A stretch of 64,000 nt of DNA from an uncultured Eubacteriales bacterium (GCA_900316715.1 ONEC01000004.1:1-64000); one strand, 5' to 3'; counted from the stretch's first letter, positions 15,731-25,644 are shown. Program-made: numbers and translations. Notes: generated from the letters alone by a model not told the origin.

Positions 15731-17417
15731 GGTCATCACCTCCCTTATACATCTCAAACTGAGGTAATGGTCTCATGGCAATATAGTTGTATGAAAGGAT
15801 CATATCAACAATATTTGCAATTATTCCTATCATGGCAAGTATTACAGCACCGTAGTATATATAATCGCTTGCCGGATCCCAGAAGCTTATGATCACTATA
15901 ACCAGTATACTGATCAGTGAAAAAACTGAAGCCGGGAACTTCTTAGGAGCTTTCATTAAAGTAATGTTCTGACGTGCCTTCTTAACACTGAAAAAGGCTA
16001 TTATAAAAAGTACTGCAGAAGCTATTCCACACATGATCGGTGCATTGAGGCTCAGCATAAATACTGATAAGAATCCACCGATTATAGTAGGTCCCAGCAT
16101 AATAGCAACAACCAGAAGGATCAGCCATGATGCAGCTGTCTTTTCTTTCTTCTGCTCCTTCTTCTCCTTTGAAAGAGCTTCCTTTGCGCGCCTTTGAGAA
16201 TTCATATTTTCCTGATATGTTTCCTTAAGGCGTTCTCTTTCATCCGATACATTCTGCTGAGCTGCTATTCTTGCCTTTCTCTTCTCTTCTATCTTGGAGA
16301 GCATTCCCTTGTCGTCATCATAGTTTTCCTTTGCAACGATCTTCTTCATCTCAGCGCCATACATAAGAACACTGATAAGTGCCAGTACAGCAACAAAAAC
16401 CGCAAGAACGTCCGGTGTAACCGTAAAGATCATATTCAGCAGGAAAAAGATCCCTACTGCAAGTATAGCTGCAACGGCGAAGTACTTTGATATACTTACA
16501 GGAACATCAGCCCTAACCTTTCCGGTCTGACCATTTACTGTAGCATAAGCAACTCTGTCCTTGTTTCTGTAGGACATGAACCATACAGGAAACATGGCTG
16601 AATGAGTAGCATCAATCTGAGTATACAGGCTGTCTTTAACCTTTCCCTTTGCATCATCAAAATGCTGTGATTTCATCGGGCTGTTATATTTAAGATAATT
16701 ATAGGTACTTTCCTTCGCTATATCCTTTGCAGCACTGTCATAGATTCCCGCAGGAACATCTGCAATATCTGCATAATAGCCTGACAGAAATGATGGATTG
16801 AAGGTTGTAATATCCTTCACTTCATATGGTGCGATCTGTGAGCTGATATCATCTGCAAAAGATGATGATGCATCATAAGACACGCCATTATAATGGTTAT
16901 CCATATCTCCGTTCATACGGTAATGATCCGTAATAATATAGTCTCCGCTTCTATGGGACTTGGATGTAGCTATACTTACCGGTCCTACCTGAGACATATC
17001 ATATAGCCAGTAAGGCATATATATTCCTCTGAAAGAATCTGCTCTTCCCGCCTGTCTGTATGACTTAGGTGCAAAAACGGACTTCTTTATAAACCTTTCA
17101 AACAAATGCTCGCATTCCTGCTTGGTCTTCTTGAAAGGAATAATATACTGAGGTCTCTTCTCTCTTGACACTCTGCTTTCCAGCACATTTGGCGAACCAC
17201 AGTAACTACAAAAACCCGCAGCTGTTTCGTCTGTGGATGTAATCTCACCACCACACTGCGGACACCTGAATACAGTTACATCATATTCTGTCTCCTCTTC
17301 CGCACCGCTCATACCAAAAGCATAAGGGTCAAAAAGAGACGCACATGAAGCACACTTCATCTGCTGAGATGCAATATCAAATTTGAGAACGCCTCCGCAA
17401 TTCGGACACTGAACCAT
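15720..17417 (-). CDS. Zinc-ribbon membrane protein
   Basis: 565 residues. Two zinc ribbons open the protein: CPNCGG...CASC (4-29) and CPQCGG...CSYCGS (52-79), a TFIIB-type zinc-ribbon arrangement. A soluble domain follows (about 90-290, with QYIIPFKKTKQECEHLFERF and YMPYWLYDM). Then come membrane helices at about 300-355, a Lys/Glu-rich coiled coil (about 365-425) and further helices to about 545. It is the first gene of a two-gene unit with the TPM protein; the pair may act together at the membrane, which is inference from coupling. GGGGGAG precedes the ATG. Confidence 0.75.
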   Translation of the reverse strand: MVQCPNCGGVLKFDIASQQMKCASCASLFDPYAFGMSGAEEETEYDVTVFRCPQCGGEITSTDETAAGFCSYCGSPNVLESRVSREKRPQYIIPFKKTKQECEHLFERFIKKSVFAPKSYRQAGRADSFRGIYMPYWLYDMSQVGPVSIATSKSHRSGDYIITDHYRMNGDMDNHYNGVSYDASSSFADDISSQIAPYEVKDITTFNPSFLSGYYADIADVPAGIYDSAAKDIAKESTYNYLKYNSPMKSQHFDDAKGKVKDSLYTQIDATHSAMFPVWFMSYRNKDRVAYATVNGQTGKVRADVPVSISKYFAVAAILAVGIFFLLNMIFTVTPDVLAVFVAVLALISVLMYGAEMKKIVAKENYDDDKGMLSKIEEKRKARIAAQQNVSDERERLKETYQENMNSQRRAKEALSKEKKEQKKEKTAASWLILLVVAIMLGPTIIGGFLSVFMLSLNAPIMCGIASAVLFIIAFFSVKKARQNITLMKAPKKFPASVFSLISILVIVIISFWDPASDYIYYGAVILAMIGIIANIVDMILSYNYIAMRPLPQFEMYKGGDDRGF

Positions 17418-17450
17418 CGTTCTCCCCCTAATCTGTAATCTTTTTCAATA

Positions 17451-17501
17451 GAAAAATAGCATAAGCATGAGCCCACACATCCAAGCTCACACTTATGCTA
17501 T
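17451..17501 (-). terminator. Terminator after the CARDB-ABC operon
   Basis: On the minus strand ATAGCATAAG...CTTATGCTAT with an inner GAGC/GCTC pairing, then TTTTTC. It lies about 50 bases past the permease stop. Confidence 0.85.
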
Positions 17502-17548
17502 ATTTTACTACATAAACTTATTTAATTACAATCATCCTATCTCATGAT

Positions 17549-19939
17549 TTACTCAGTAATAAGCGAATATGCTGATATTCTCTTTATTCTCTTAGATATG
17601 ATCCAGATAATGCCAAATGACACAGCTGCCGCAAATATTACTGCAACTATACCCATCCAAGGGAATACATCCATATTGGATCTTGTTATACCTACAGCTG
17701 AAAGCATAGCAGCAAGCATCTTGTTGGAACTGGATATTCCAAGCACTGCTCCGATAGATGCTCCGATTGTTATCTGTGGAAGCATCGAGAGTATAAGCTC
17801 TAATCTAAGCTGATTACTTGAGAAGCCCAGCGCCTTCTTGATACCTATCTCCTTCTGTTTCTTTATAATAACTGTCTTAACCAGCAGATTCATGGATAGT
17901 ACTATAACAGCTACAGATATTAATACCATAAGAAGTACCATTGCTCCGGCTATAATAATAGTCTGTTCATTACCACTCTTCAGTGCTTCGATAATGTTAA
18001 GGTAACTGTTAACCTTATTACCATGCATATCTATAAAATCAGTTACAACCTTCTGGCTGTTTACAAGACTGTGATCCTTTACATTTACGCTAAAACTCGT
18101 TCTTTGCGGGATGATCTCAAGATGTCTTGCTCCCTCTGATGTCATAACAATATCTTTTCCCATATTGTTTGAATTCTGGTCAATACCGGTAATAAGATAA
18201 CGTCTTTCAATCAGTCCATTTGCTACGGTGACCTCATCTCCTATGCCTTTGCCCAGAAGTGTTGACATGTATCCACCGATTGTAATCTCATTATCATATT
18301 TCGGAATTCTTCCCGACAGGATATTTACATCCGGTACATCGGTCCAGTCGTCAGTAATAAGCGCATCTACGGCATATCCATCAACATTTAAGGATGCACT
18401 ATCAGTCCACCATACCTTATCTACCTCCGGAAGATTCTGAATATCTGTAAACGCTTCCAGATCATCGGAATTCATATAGAATTCTACATCTCCGCTTGCA
18501 AACTTGAGCATCCTGTAAAGATGCATCGGATCATACACACAGTTATATGCAAGAAATGCAGCGAAAGTAGTTACCAATCCTATAGAAACCGTTACTACAG
18601 TAAGAATAACATTCTGCTTAGTATTACCTATAAGACTCTTAAGTGCCATTACCCATGTAAGCGGGCCAGGTGTTTTCTCAATAGGTGCACGGTTCTTCTT
18701 AAAGGAATGATCATTTATTCCAAACCTGAGTGCGATTACAGGATCCAGCTTTGCGATATTCTTTGTGCTTATCTTTGAAACTATATAAACTGTTCCTAAG
18801 ATGATTACTGCTGTAACAATGAAGGATATCGGATCAAACGGATGATCCCACACAACTCCGCTGTTGCTTCTCATCATTGTTTCAAAACTAGGAATGATCA
18901 GATACGAACATCCAATACCTATACCAAATGCAACTGCAGATGTAAGGAGAAACTCCAGGATCATAGACTTACGTATCTGCTTTGATGTATATCCCAGTGC
19001 TTTAAGAGCTCCTATGTTGGTAATATTCTGTTCAATACTGTTGGTTATCCTGAAATATATGATGATCATGGATATAATCGCAATAATGACTGCAAAGGCC
19101 ATAAGCATAGCTGCTATCATGTTCTGCATAAACGATAATGCTGTAATAATTTCACTGGAACCCTGTGCATATGCAAGTATTCCATGCTCATCAAAGGATT
19201 TGCTGAGTCGGCCGGCTCCTTCCACATCATCGGTACCCGGAACCAGCTTCATATTAAATATCGTCATCTCATATTGACGCACTTCTTCATTATTCTTCTG
19301 TGCCTCTTCAAAGCTTTTCTGTTTTTCAAGCTTCCATTCATCATATAGAGACGGATCTACATATGTAACTCCCATTACATTTGCGAACATATTTTCATAT
19401 ATTCCTGCAACCTGGAAAGTGTAATATTTATCCTTAACCTTTACATCTATACTGTCTCCCAGCTTAGCCTTAAAGAAATTCGTATTAGAATACACTGAAA
19501 TGTATATCGGATTATCGTATTCCTCATCAGATAACTCTACAAAGTGAGGAGCTTCTATCTCGCCCCATTCACCATATGGAAGTGTATATAAATTACTGCT
19601 GGAAAAATCATACGCATTCTTTGAATCACCGTTTTCTGAAGCTAAACTTTCAATTACGAACTCCATATTTACAGGCTTAAGCTTCTCATATGACTCAATA
19701 TAATCAGATGCAGATATTATCTCCTCAATTTTCTCCATATCCTTTGGTTCGAGTGCACTGATAACGACCATATCCGACCAGTTATACTGATCTATCTTTT
19801 CCCTATGAACTGTACTATAACCGACAAATATCATAAGTCCGGTATGAAACATTACAACAGACAGCACTATGATAAGGAAGAATGAAATCATATGAGAGAA
19901 GTCATTTTTAAAATTTGATTTAATTAACTTCGTTAACAT
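17549..19939 (-). CDS. FtsX-type ABC transporter permease
   Basis: 796 residues. A helix at 17-40 is followed by an extracytoplasmic domain (about 45-270), three helices carrying an FtsX domain (about 275-410; NITNIGALKALGYTSKQIRK), a linker, helix 440-465, a second extracellular domain and a second FtsX domain at 660-790 (KQKEIGIKKALGFSSNQLRL). The duplicated 4+4-helix layout is that of MacB/LolC-like and peptide-sensing exporters. It works with the ATPase at 20086-20850. AAGGAT lies before the ATG. Substrate unknown. The gap to the ATPase is unusually long because it is filled by hairpin-rich sequence. Confidence 0.88.
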   Translation of the reverse strand: MLTKLIKSNFKNDFSHMISFFLIIVLSVVMFHTGLMIFVGYSTVHREKIDQYNWSDMVVISALEPKDMEKIEEIISASDYIESYEKLKPVNMEFVIESLASENGDSKNAYDFSSSNLYTLPYGEWGEIEAPHFVELSDEEYDNPIYISVYSNTNFFKAKLGDSIDVKVKDKYYTFQVAGIYENMFANVMGVTYVDPSLYDEWKLEKQKSFEEAQKNNEEVRQYEMTIFNMKLVPGTDDVEGAGRLSKSFDEHGILAYAQGSSEIITALSFMQNMIAAMLMAFAVIIAIISMIIIYFRITNSIEQNITNIGALKALGYTSKQIRKSMILEFLLTSAVAFGIGIGCSYLIIPSFETMMRSNSGVVWDHPFDPISFIVTAVIILGTVYIVSKISTKNIAKLDPVIALRFGINDHSFKKNRAPIEKTPGPLTWVMALKSLIGNTKQNVILTVVTVSIGLVTTFAAFLAYNCVYDPMHLYRMLKFASGDVEFYMNSDDLEAFTDIQNLPEVDKVWWTDSASLNVDGYAVDALITDDWTDVPDVNILSGRIPKYDNEITIGGYMSTLLGKGIGDEVTVANGLIERRYLITGIDQNSNNMGKDIVMTSEGARHLEIIPQRTSFSVNVKDHSLVNSQKVVTDFIDMHGNKVNSYLNIIEALKSGNEQTIIIAGAMVLLMVLISVAVIVLSMNLLVKTVIIKKQKEIGIKKALGFSSNQLRLELILSMLPQITIGASIGAVLGISSSNKMLAAMLSAVGITRSNMDVFPWMGIVAVIFAAAVSFGIIWIISKRIKRISAYSLITE

Positions 19940-19952
19940 TTTTCTATCCTTT

Positions 19953-20085
19953 TTTAACTGAATTAGGGTGCAGATTCCTGGCTGCTAGCTTGCGCCGCCT
20001 GCCCGCACCGGCACGCTTGTGCCGGCACGGCACTGTGGCTTGCTTCCGCTTCGCTACACACGATTTGCTTTGCAAATCGTGCCAT
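19953..20085 (-). repeat. GC-rich palindrome cluster inside an ABC operon
   Basis: Between the ATPase stop and the permease start lie two perfect hairpins: CCGGCAC-GCTT-GTGCCGG (20008-20025) and CACGATTTGC-TTT-GCAAATCGTG (20059-20081). The stretch also has repeated GCTTGC/GCTTCCGCTTCGC words. It is richer in GC than the flanking genes, has no T run and no coding frame. Paralogous ATPase/permease pairs in this window are 1-13 bases apart, so this looks like inserted repetitive DNA. Confidence 0.6.
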
Positions 20086-20850
20086 CTACCATCCCATTTC
20101 TCCAAGGAAGGCACGGAGTTTTTCGTGGCGTTCCTTATCTCCTGTTTCATACTTTCCAAGATGGCATTCTCCGCAGATGGTACCATCCTTAAGATATATT
20201 ATTCTGTTGCCTCGACGGGCAGACTTCATATCATGTGTAACCATTACTATGGACTGTCCTTCTCTGTTAAACTCAGTAAGAACATCCAGAACTGCTGTAC
20301 TGCTTGAGCTGTTAAGAGCTCCGGTAGGCTCATCTGCAAAAACCATATCCGGCTTATTGATCAGCGCTCTTACGATTCCTACACGCTGAGCCTCACCACC
20401 TGACAGCTGGTTAGGAAACTTATTCCAAAGTTTCTTTTCTATTCCAACTCTGTTAAGAAGATCCTTGGCATTTGCTGCCAGCTTCCTCTTATTCTGTCCT
20501 GTAAGAAGTCCTGCTGCCAGAACATTATCCAGAATACTCATAGTCCCTATCAGATGAATCTGCTGGAATACGAAACCGCAATGTCTTCTTCTGAATATTG
20601 CCAGCTGATCACTGTTAAACTTTGTAATATTCTTCTCACAGAAATCTATCTTTCCCAGATTAGCTTTGTCCATTCCAGAGAGGGCATAAAGAAGTGTAGA
20701 CTTACCTGCTCCCGAAGAGCCCATGATAACGGTAAAATCTCCATCATATATTGAGAGGTCCATATTCTTGATAATATGGTGCTGTACTCCGCCTACTGAG
20801 AAAGACTTACAGAGTTTATCTGTTTGTATGATTGTCTTCTTATTATCCAT
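20086..20850 (-). CDS. ABC transporter ATP-binding protein
   Basis: 254-residue ATPase of the FtsE/LolD/MacB class. From Met20850: Walker A GSSGAGKST, Q loop FQQIHLIGTM, signature LSGGEAQRVG, Walker B MVFADEPTGALN, switch His in VMVTHD. The C-terminus ends in a short extension GEMGW, also seen (MEQGW) in the paralogue at 32516-33277. AAGGAAAG stands seven bases before ATG 20850; the ATG at 20874 has no ribosome binding site. It drives the permease at 17549-19939. Upstream by 45 bases is the CARDB-like protein, presumably part of the same exporter. Confidence 0.92.
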   Translation of the reverse strand: MDNKKTIIQTDKLCKSFSVGGVQHHIIKNMDLSIYDGDFTVIMGSSGAGKSTLLYALSGMDKANLGKIDFCEKNITKFNSDQLAIFRRRHCGFVFQQIHLIGTMSILDNVLAAGLLTGQNKRKLAANAKDLLNRVGIEKKLWNKFPNQLSGGEAQRVGIVRALINKPDMVFADEPTGALNSSSSTAVLDVLTEFNREGQSIVMVTHDMKSARRGNRIIYLKDGTICGECHLGKYETGDKERHEKLRAFLGEMGW

Positions 20851-20895
20851 TGTTCTTTCCTTATTTTCGTCCATTTTCGGGGAACTTACTCACAC

Positions 20896-21825
20896 TTATT
20901 CATACTTCTTATCTCTGATTTTTTTTACGATGCTGACTATGATGATGAGAGCAAGAATTGCTGCAGCTGCTGCGATGATGAGTGTCTTTGAATTTCCTGC
21001 TGCTGCAGGCTGTTCCGTTACTGCTGCTTCAACAACCGGCTCTGTAACTTCGAAGTCAAACTCATCTGTGATTGAACCTGACTTACCTTCTGTATCTTCA
21101 TAAATAACCTTCACATGAATTTTGTCGTTACCGGTCTTCTCTGCATTGATTGAAAGATCTATTGTAGAACTCTCTCCTACAGCAATTGTTCCTGCATAAG
21201 ATGAAATGTCTGATATAGTATCGCCTGTAATCTCTGCTGTTACGTTATAGATGCTTCCCTTACCTGTGTTGTTAATCTTGAAAGAAAGACTTGTTTTTCC
21301 ATCAACTGCTACTGAATTCTTTGTAAGTCTTTTCTCTGAGATAGAAGCTCTGCAGTCCTGATATACAGGGACATTAACTGTTGCTGATTCTTCATAAGCA
21401 TTCCAGTTATTATCTTCATACTGATAATTGATATTTACTGAATAATTCTTCTGTTCGAGATTACCTCTGGTCTTAAGATCAACAACTACATCATACTCGC
21501 CTTCCTTCTCGATAGTGTCAATGTAGATTGTGTCTGATCCTGATGCTGTGATAATCTGATTGTCCTCGCTTGAAAGCTTTAAGCTGATGTTTCCAAGCTT
21601 ATTCTTGGATTCATTCTTAAGATGAATAGTCATAGTGAAGGTATCACCGGCCTTAACATCTCCGCCTTCAATATCTGCACCTGTTACTACAAGCTTTGGA
21701 GTTTTATACGCTGCAAATACTGTTGTGTTTCCCCCAAAACCATCAAGTACTCCTACAACAAGCAAAACTGCTGTCAAAAGGAGTACCATCAATTTCTTTG
21801 TGTTACCAAACTTCACTTTACTCAT
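20896..21825 (-). CDS. Membrane-anchored protein with CARDB/NEW3-like domains
   Basis: 309 residues: signal peptide (about 1-39, KKLMVLLLTAVLLVVGVLDG, ending VFA), two beta-sandwich domains (about 42-150 and 155-260, YKTPKLVVTGADIEGGDVKA and SFKINNTGKGSIYNVTAEIT), a short Ala/Pro linker, a C-terminal helix (SKTLIIAAAAAILALIIIVS) and a basic tail. CARDB/NEW3 domains resemble adhesion or substrate-presenting modules of cell-surface proteins. First gene of the CARDB-ATPase-permease operon, preceded by three phased TTAAT boxes that suggest control by the adjacent response regulator. GAGGAG precedes the ATG. Confidence 0.75.
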   Translation of the reverse strand: MSKVKFGNTKKLMVLLLTAVLLVVGVLDGFGGNTTVFAAYKTPKLVVTGADIEGGDVKAGDTFTMTIHLKNESKNKLGNISLKLSSEDNQIITASGSDTIYIDTIEKEGEYDVVVDLKTRGNLEQKNYSVNINYQYEDNNWNAYEESATVNVPVYQDCRASISEKRLTKNSVAVDGKTSLSFKINNTGKGSIYNVTAEITGDTISDISSYAGTIAVGESSTIDLSINAEKTGNDKIHVKVIYEDTEGKSGSITDEFDFEVTEPVVEAAVTEQPAAAGNSKTLIIAAAAAILALIIIVSIVKKIRDKKYE

Positions 21826-21909
21826 TTTTTTCTCCTCGCATTTTTCTTATTTGTCTACGGCACTGAGTCATGCCATCCCCTTTAGACTATGCTTGGATTT
21901 TATCAAAAT

Positions 21910-21950
21910 GAATATTAAGCGTCTTTACGTTAACATTAAGCTTACATTAA
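21910..21950 (-). promoter_or_regulatory. Phased TTAAT boxes, probable response-regulator operator
   Basis: On the minus strand TTAATGTAAGC (21950-21940) and TTAATGTTAAC (21939-21929) are adjacent 11-bp direct repeats, and TTAATATTC follows one further two helical turns on (21918-21910). This is the format of OmpR/PhoB-family operators. A possible -10 (TAAAAT) follows at a distance that puts the boxes at and upstream of a weak -35, as for an activated promoter. Confidence 0.55.
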
Positions 21951-21997
21951 TTTTTAATTAGACCTTAAGAAATCAGTCTCCGCAAAACCCGGCCGAA

Positions 21998-23254
21998 TTA
22001 TGCCAGTTTAAAGCTGAGATTTACCCTGAGTCCGCCATCTGCGTTGGTAATCTCCAGGCCGCCCTGCATATTCTCCATAAGCTCCTTGGATATATAGAGT
22101 CCCAGGCCGGCGCCCTGCTTCTCTTCTGCGTTGCTGCCTCTCTTATACTTCTTTGTGATAAGATTTAATTCTTCAACAGGGACTCCGCCTCCTCTGTCAG
22201 TTATGCTTATTGTAAGGAAATCCACATCCGTAACACCGGATACAAATATATCCGTATCTGCATATTTATAAGAGTTAAATATGATATTACTGATAACCTG
22301 ATTTACTCTTAACCTGTCACATAGGATCAGACATTCAGGAAGCTCCAGCTCCTTAATACGGTTATTGTAATCAGCTTCCTTTATGATCTTTTCCAGTTCC
22401 ACGCTTTCCATATCTGATTCTTTTACATCCAGCTTATTCAGCTCATCCAGTGTGGATATAAAAAGATTAGATACCAGCCCATCAATCTGATCTGCCTTTG
22501 CCCCGATGGACTCCAGCTTTTCCTTAACAAGAGGTCTGTCCTCTTTAGCTCCAAGAACTTCTGACATGGCCTTAATGGATGCAATTGGTGTCTTGATATC
22601 ATGACTCAGCTGAGCTATCAGTTCCTTCTTGCTGATACTCATCTGAAGCTCGCTTTCCCTTGCTTCATTCAGTCTCTCACGCATGATATCAAAACCTTCT
22701 GTAAAGGCTCCGAATACATTTTCTCTGTCCATCTCAAGCGGTTTATCCAGATCTCCTGCCGCAACTGCTGAAGCGAATTCCTTGAGCTTATCAAAAGGCC
22801 TAATAACCTTAACTTCTACCCCTAAAAGCACAATAAGAAGGAGTACAAATACTCCTCCCGCAAAAAACAGATATTTATATAAGATTGTCCTCTCCATTTT
22901 AAACTGTATATCTTCCAGCTCATTATATATTATAAGCTTTCCCACTACTTCATCATCGACCACTATATCTCTGATGGTGTCTCTCTCAGCTGTGGCATGA
23001 ACTATAGTCTCTGCTCCACCATAGTTCTTATACCTGAGATTCTCATTATTATCCAGAACAGCATAGTGAAAACTCTGGCCCGGATATACAAAGGAAGGGT
23101 TATCCCATTCCTTCTCCACCTTATTCAGCAGTTCGTTAACCTCAACACTTGAAAGATGCGCCACGTCACCATCGGCTTGACTCACCTGCAGTGCGAAGGG
23201 AAGTGCCAGAAGAATTACTGCAGATATTAAAACGGCGAGAATAAGTTTTCTCAT
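21998..23254 (-). CDS. Sensor histidine kinase (partner of 23251-23961)
   Basis: 418 residues. Helix at 3-24, an extracytoplasmic sensor region of about 100 residues, second helix at 125-146, HAMP region, HisKA with His218 in LSHDIKTPIASIK, HATPase with NIIFNSYKYADTD (N box), DRGGGVP and GAGLGLYISKELM. A normal OmpR-partner kinase. Its ATG overlaps the response regulator stop by four bases (ATGA), so the two are translationally coupled. Downstream, across 172 bases, is the CARDB-ABC operon, a likely target. The ligand cannot be inferred. Confidence 0.92.
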   Translation of the reverse strand: MRKLILAVLISAVILLALPFALQVSQADGDVAHLSSVEVNELLNKVEKEWDNPSFVYPGQSFHYAVLDNNENLRYKNYGGAETIVHATAERDTIRDIVVDDEVVGKLIIYNELEDIQFKMERTILYKYLFFAGGVFVLLLIVLLGVEVKVIRPFDKLKEFASAVAAGDLDKPLEMDRENVFGAFTEGFDIMRERLNEARESELQMSISKKELIAQLSHDIKTPIASIKAMSEVLGAKEDRPLVKEKLESIGAKADQIDGLVSNLFISTLDELNKLDVKESDMESVELEKIIKEADYNNRIKELELPECLILCDRLRVNQVISNIIFNSYKYADTDIFVSGVTDVDFLTISITDRGGGVPVEELNLITKKYKRGSNAEEKQGAGLGLYISKELMENMQGGLEITNADGGLRVNLSFKLA

Positions 23255-23961
23255 TCTTTAAACATTATCCCCATTCCTCTTACAGTTTTAATGTAAGCCG
23301 GACTGTTAGGATCCTCCTCCAGTTTTTCTCTTAAATGTCTGATATGTACATTCAGTGTTCCATCAGATACAAAGCTGTCTTCCCATACCTTATCAAATAT
23401 CTCATTCTTCGGTACTACCCTGTTCTTATTCATAACAAGATAGTGAAGAAGCTTATATTCCATGGCTGTAAGAGATACAAACTCTCCCTGTCTCTTAACC
23501 GTGGATGAATCAATATCCATCTCAACCTGACCAAAGTTTATAATAGCATCGCTCTTTAATGCCCCGCCCTTTTCCGCCGCCACTGTTTTATCATATCTTT
23601 TCAGTACGGCCTTAACCTTTGCGAAAAGCACACTGAGTGAATATGGCTTTGTTATATAGTCATCGCCGCCGATGTTAAGGGCAATAACCATATCGTCATC
23701 ACTGGAACGGGCACTGATAAAAAGAATAGGAACGTCCAGTGTCTCTCTTATCTTCTTACACAGATCAAATCCGGACATACCACCCTCTTCAGAAAGATTG
23801 ATGTCCAGCAGTATCAGCTTTGCTGTATTATCCTTGAAAAATCCTAAAGCATCTTCTGCGGTAAACACGCATTTCGATGGTACATCAAACATATTAAAGT
23901 ATTCAGCGGTTGACTCTGCCAGCTCAGTTTCATCATCCACAATAAGAACACTGTAATTCAT
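23251..23961 (-). CDS. OmpR-family response regulator
   Basis: 236 residues. Receiver domain with acidic pair VDDE (8-11), phospho-acceptor Asp53 (LILLDINL), Ser/Thr switch (FISARS) and Lys in TKPYS. The winged-helix effector ends with DGTLNVHIRHLREKLEEDPN and IKTVRGMGIMFKE. Its ATG shares a base with the stop of the upstream spermidine-synthase-like gene (TAATG), so that gene, the regulator and the kinase are one transcript. Likely DNA sites are the TTAAT boxes at 21910-21950. Confidence 0.93.
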   Translation of the reverse strand: MNYSVLIVDDETELAESTAEYFNMFDVPSKCVFTAEDALGFFKDNTAKLILLDINLSEEGGMSGFDLCKKIRETLDVPILFISARSSDDDMVIALNIGGDDYITKPYSLSVLFAKVKAVLKRYDKTVAAEKGGALKSDAIINFGQVEMDIDSSTVKRQGEFVSLTAMEYKLLHYLVMNKNRVVPKNEIFDKVWEDSFVSDGTLNVHIRHLREKLEEDPNSPAYIKTVRGMGIMFKE

Positions 23962-25574
23962 TAGAATGCCTCCAATACTCCCTGTAATCCCTTTTCGTCA
24001 TATATAGCTCTGTAATACTCTACTTCATCTCTTATGATGGCATCAATGGCACTCATGCCCAGAAGTTCAACCGGTGCCTTATCATCTGTAAGTATAAGAT
24101 TTCCGCCCTCATACTTAACCAGTCCTGTGTCCACCTGAGTCATCATCTGCACCAGCTCCTGGTCGGTTTCTGCTTCTATGCCTGCCTTCAGTCTTTCCAG
24201 CATGGCCGGATTGTTTGAGGCAAAAAGCTCCCTGTTGGTACTGTACAGAACATCTGCTGTATAAACTGTATCAAATACCGTGCATATCGTATCTCCCAGA
24301 TACTGGTTGATACCCTTCTCTCCGTCAGACTTCATATTCATGTTTACGACCATGACTCCGTCTTCAGTAAGGCGGTCTTTTACAAGACTGAAGAATTCAA
24401 CTGATGACATCTGAAAGGGTATGGTGATGTCCTGATATGCATCTACCATTATAACATCATATTTCTTCTCATCTCCTGCAGAAGAAAGTCCCTGAAGATA
24501 AGCTCTTCCATCATAGGTCGTTACCTTTATGTCTTCCGGAAGTTCAAAATACTCTCTTGCTAAATCTGTAATCTTCTGGTCTATCTCCACGCCTTCGATG
24601 GATACATTTTCAAAATAACGGCTGCACTGGGTTGCATAGGTTCCTGTTCCCATACCGAGAATCAGGATATCTATTCCATCCTTTTCCTTCATTCCTGCCA
24701 TATAAGGAGCTGCCATGGCATAATCGTAGTACATTCCCGTGAGGGTCTTCTCCTTACGATATACAGACTGAACTCCGAAAAGCACATTTGTTGACAGCAC
24801 AACCTTCGAATCATCTTCATACACCTGAAGATAATTATATATCGATTCTCCTTCAAATGTAAGACCATGCTCCCAAAATGCAAAGGAGTCACCATGGCCG
24901 AACACGCAGGATATTATGAATATGACTGCACCGACTACAGCCTTAACTGACTTTGTCTTACCTGCTATAAAGTAGACTATTGCAAGCAGCAGAAGGATTC
25001 CTGCAAATATAAGAAATGTAATGCTGGTTCCCACTGCCGGAATACTGATAAATGTCGGAACAAAGGTTCCGATTATGCTTCCGATGGTATTAGATGCATT
25101 GAGGTATCCAACTACCTTTCCGCTGTCTGAAAGACTGTCTACGGTATATTTAACAAGGGATGGCGTAACTGTTCCCAGCAGGAAGAGCGGAAATACAAAA
25201 ACCACCATACATGCTGCAAAGGCAGCCACTACAAGGAAGTTTGTGCTTATGGTAAATACCAGAAGTGCTGATATACCGATAACTATATATTTACCCACTA
25301 CAGGAATAAGGGCTATCCAGATAGCTGCTATTATTATACGTCCGTACAGCTTATCAGGATTCGGATCTTTATCCGCCCATCGTCCACCCATAATATTTCC
25401 AAGGGCCATGGCTATCATTATGGTACCAATGATTATGGTCCATACTATCTGCGACGAACTGAAATATGGTGCCAGAAGTCTGCTGGCTCCCAGTTCAACC
25501 GCCATTACGGACATGCCTGCAAAGAATTCCGTAAGATACAGATACGCCTTATTCTTAAGTATTGGATTTTTCAA
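23961..25574 (-). CDS. Membrane protein with spermidine-synthase-like domain
   Basis: About 537 residues. The N-terminal 200 residues form six or more helices (YLYLTEFFAGMSVMAVELGA; IVWTIIIGTIMIAMALGNIM) of the transporter-like part seen in fused spermidine synthases. The C-terminal part (about 260-500) is a Rossmann aminopropyltransferase-like domain: ILILGMGTGTYATQCSRYF, VEIDQKITDLAREYF, DAYQDITIPFQMSSVEFF. The polyamine active site is not obviously complete, so the reaction is open. TTG 25574 follows GGAGGG by seven bases; ATG 25589 upstream has no ribosome binding site. It lies 70 bases after the EEP gene and is coupled to the response regulator. Confidence 0.8.
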   Translation of the reverse strand: MKNPILKNKAYLYLTEFFAGMSVMAVELGASRLLAPYFSSSQIVWTIIIGTIMIAMALGNIMGGRWADKDPNPDKLYGRIIIAAIWIALIPVVGKYIVIGISALLVFTISTNFLVVAAFAACMVVFVFPLFLLGTVTPSLVKYTVDSLSDSGKVVGYLNASNTIGSIIGTFVPTFISIPAVGTSITFLIFAGILLLLAIVYFIAGKTKSVKAVVGAVIFIISCVFGHGDSFAFWEHGLTFEGESIYNYLQVYEDDSKVVLSTNVLFGVQSVYRKEKTLTGMYYDYAMAAPYMAGMKEKDGIDILILGMGTGTYATQCSRYFENVSIEGVEIDQKITDLAREYFELPEDIKVTTYDGRAYLQGLSSAGDEKKYDVIMVDAYQDITIPFQMSSVEFFSLVKDRLTEDGVMVVNMNMKSDGEKGINQYLGDTICTVFDTVYTADVLYSTNRELFASNNPAMLERLKAGIEAETDQELVQMMTQVDTGLVKYEGGNLILTDDKAPVELLGMSAIDAIIRDEVEYYRAIYDEKGLQGVLEAF

Positions 25575-25644
25575 TGTAACTCCCTCCATAATAAATGCAG
25601 GCGGTGAAACAAGATTTTCCCTGCTTCATCGTCTGCACCATAAA

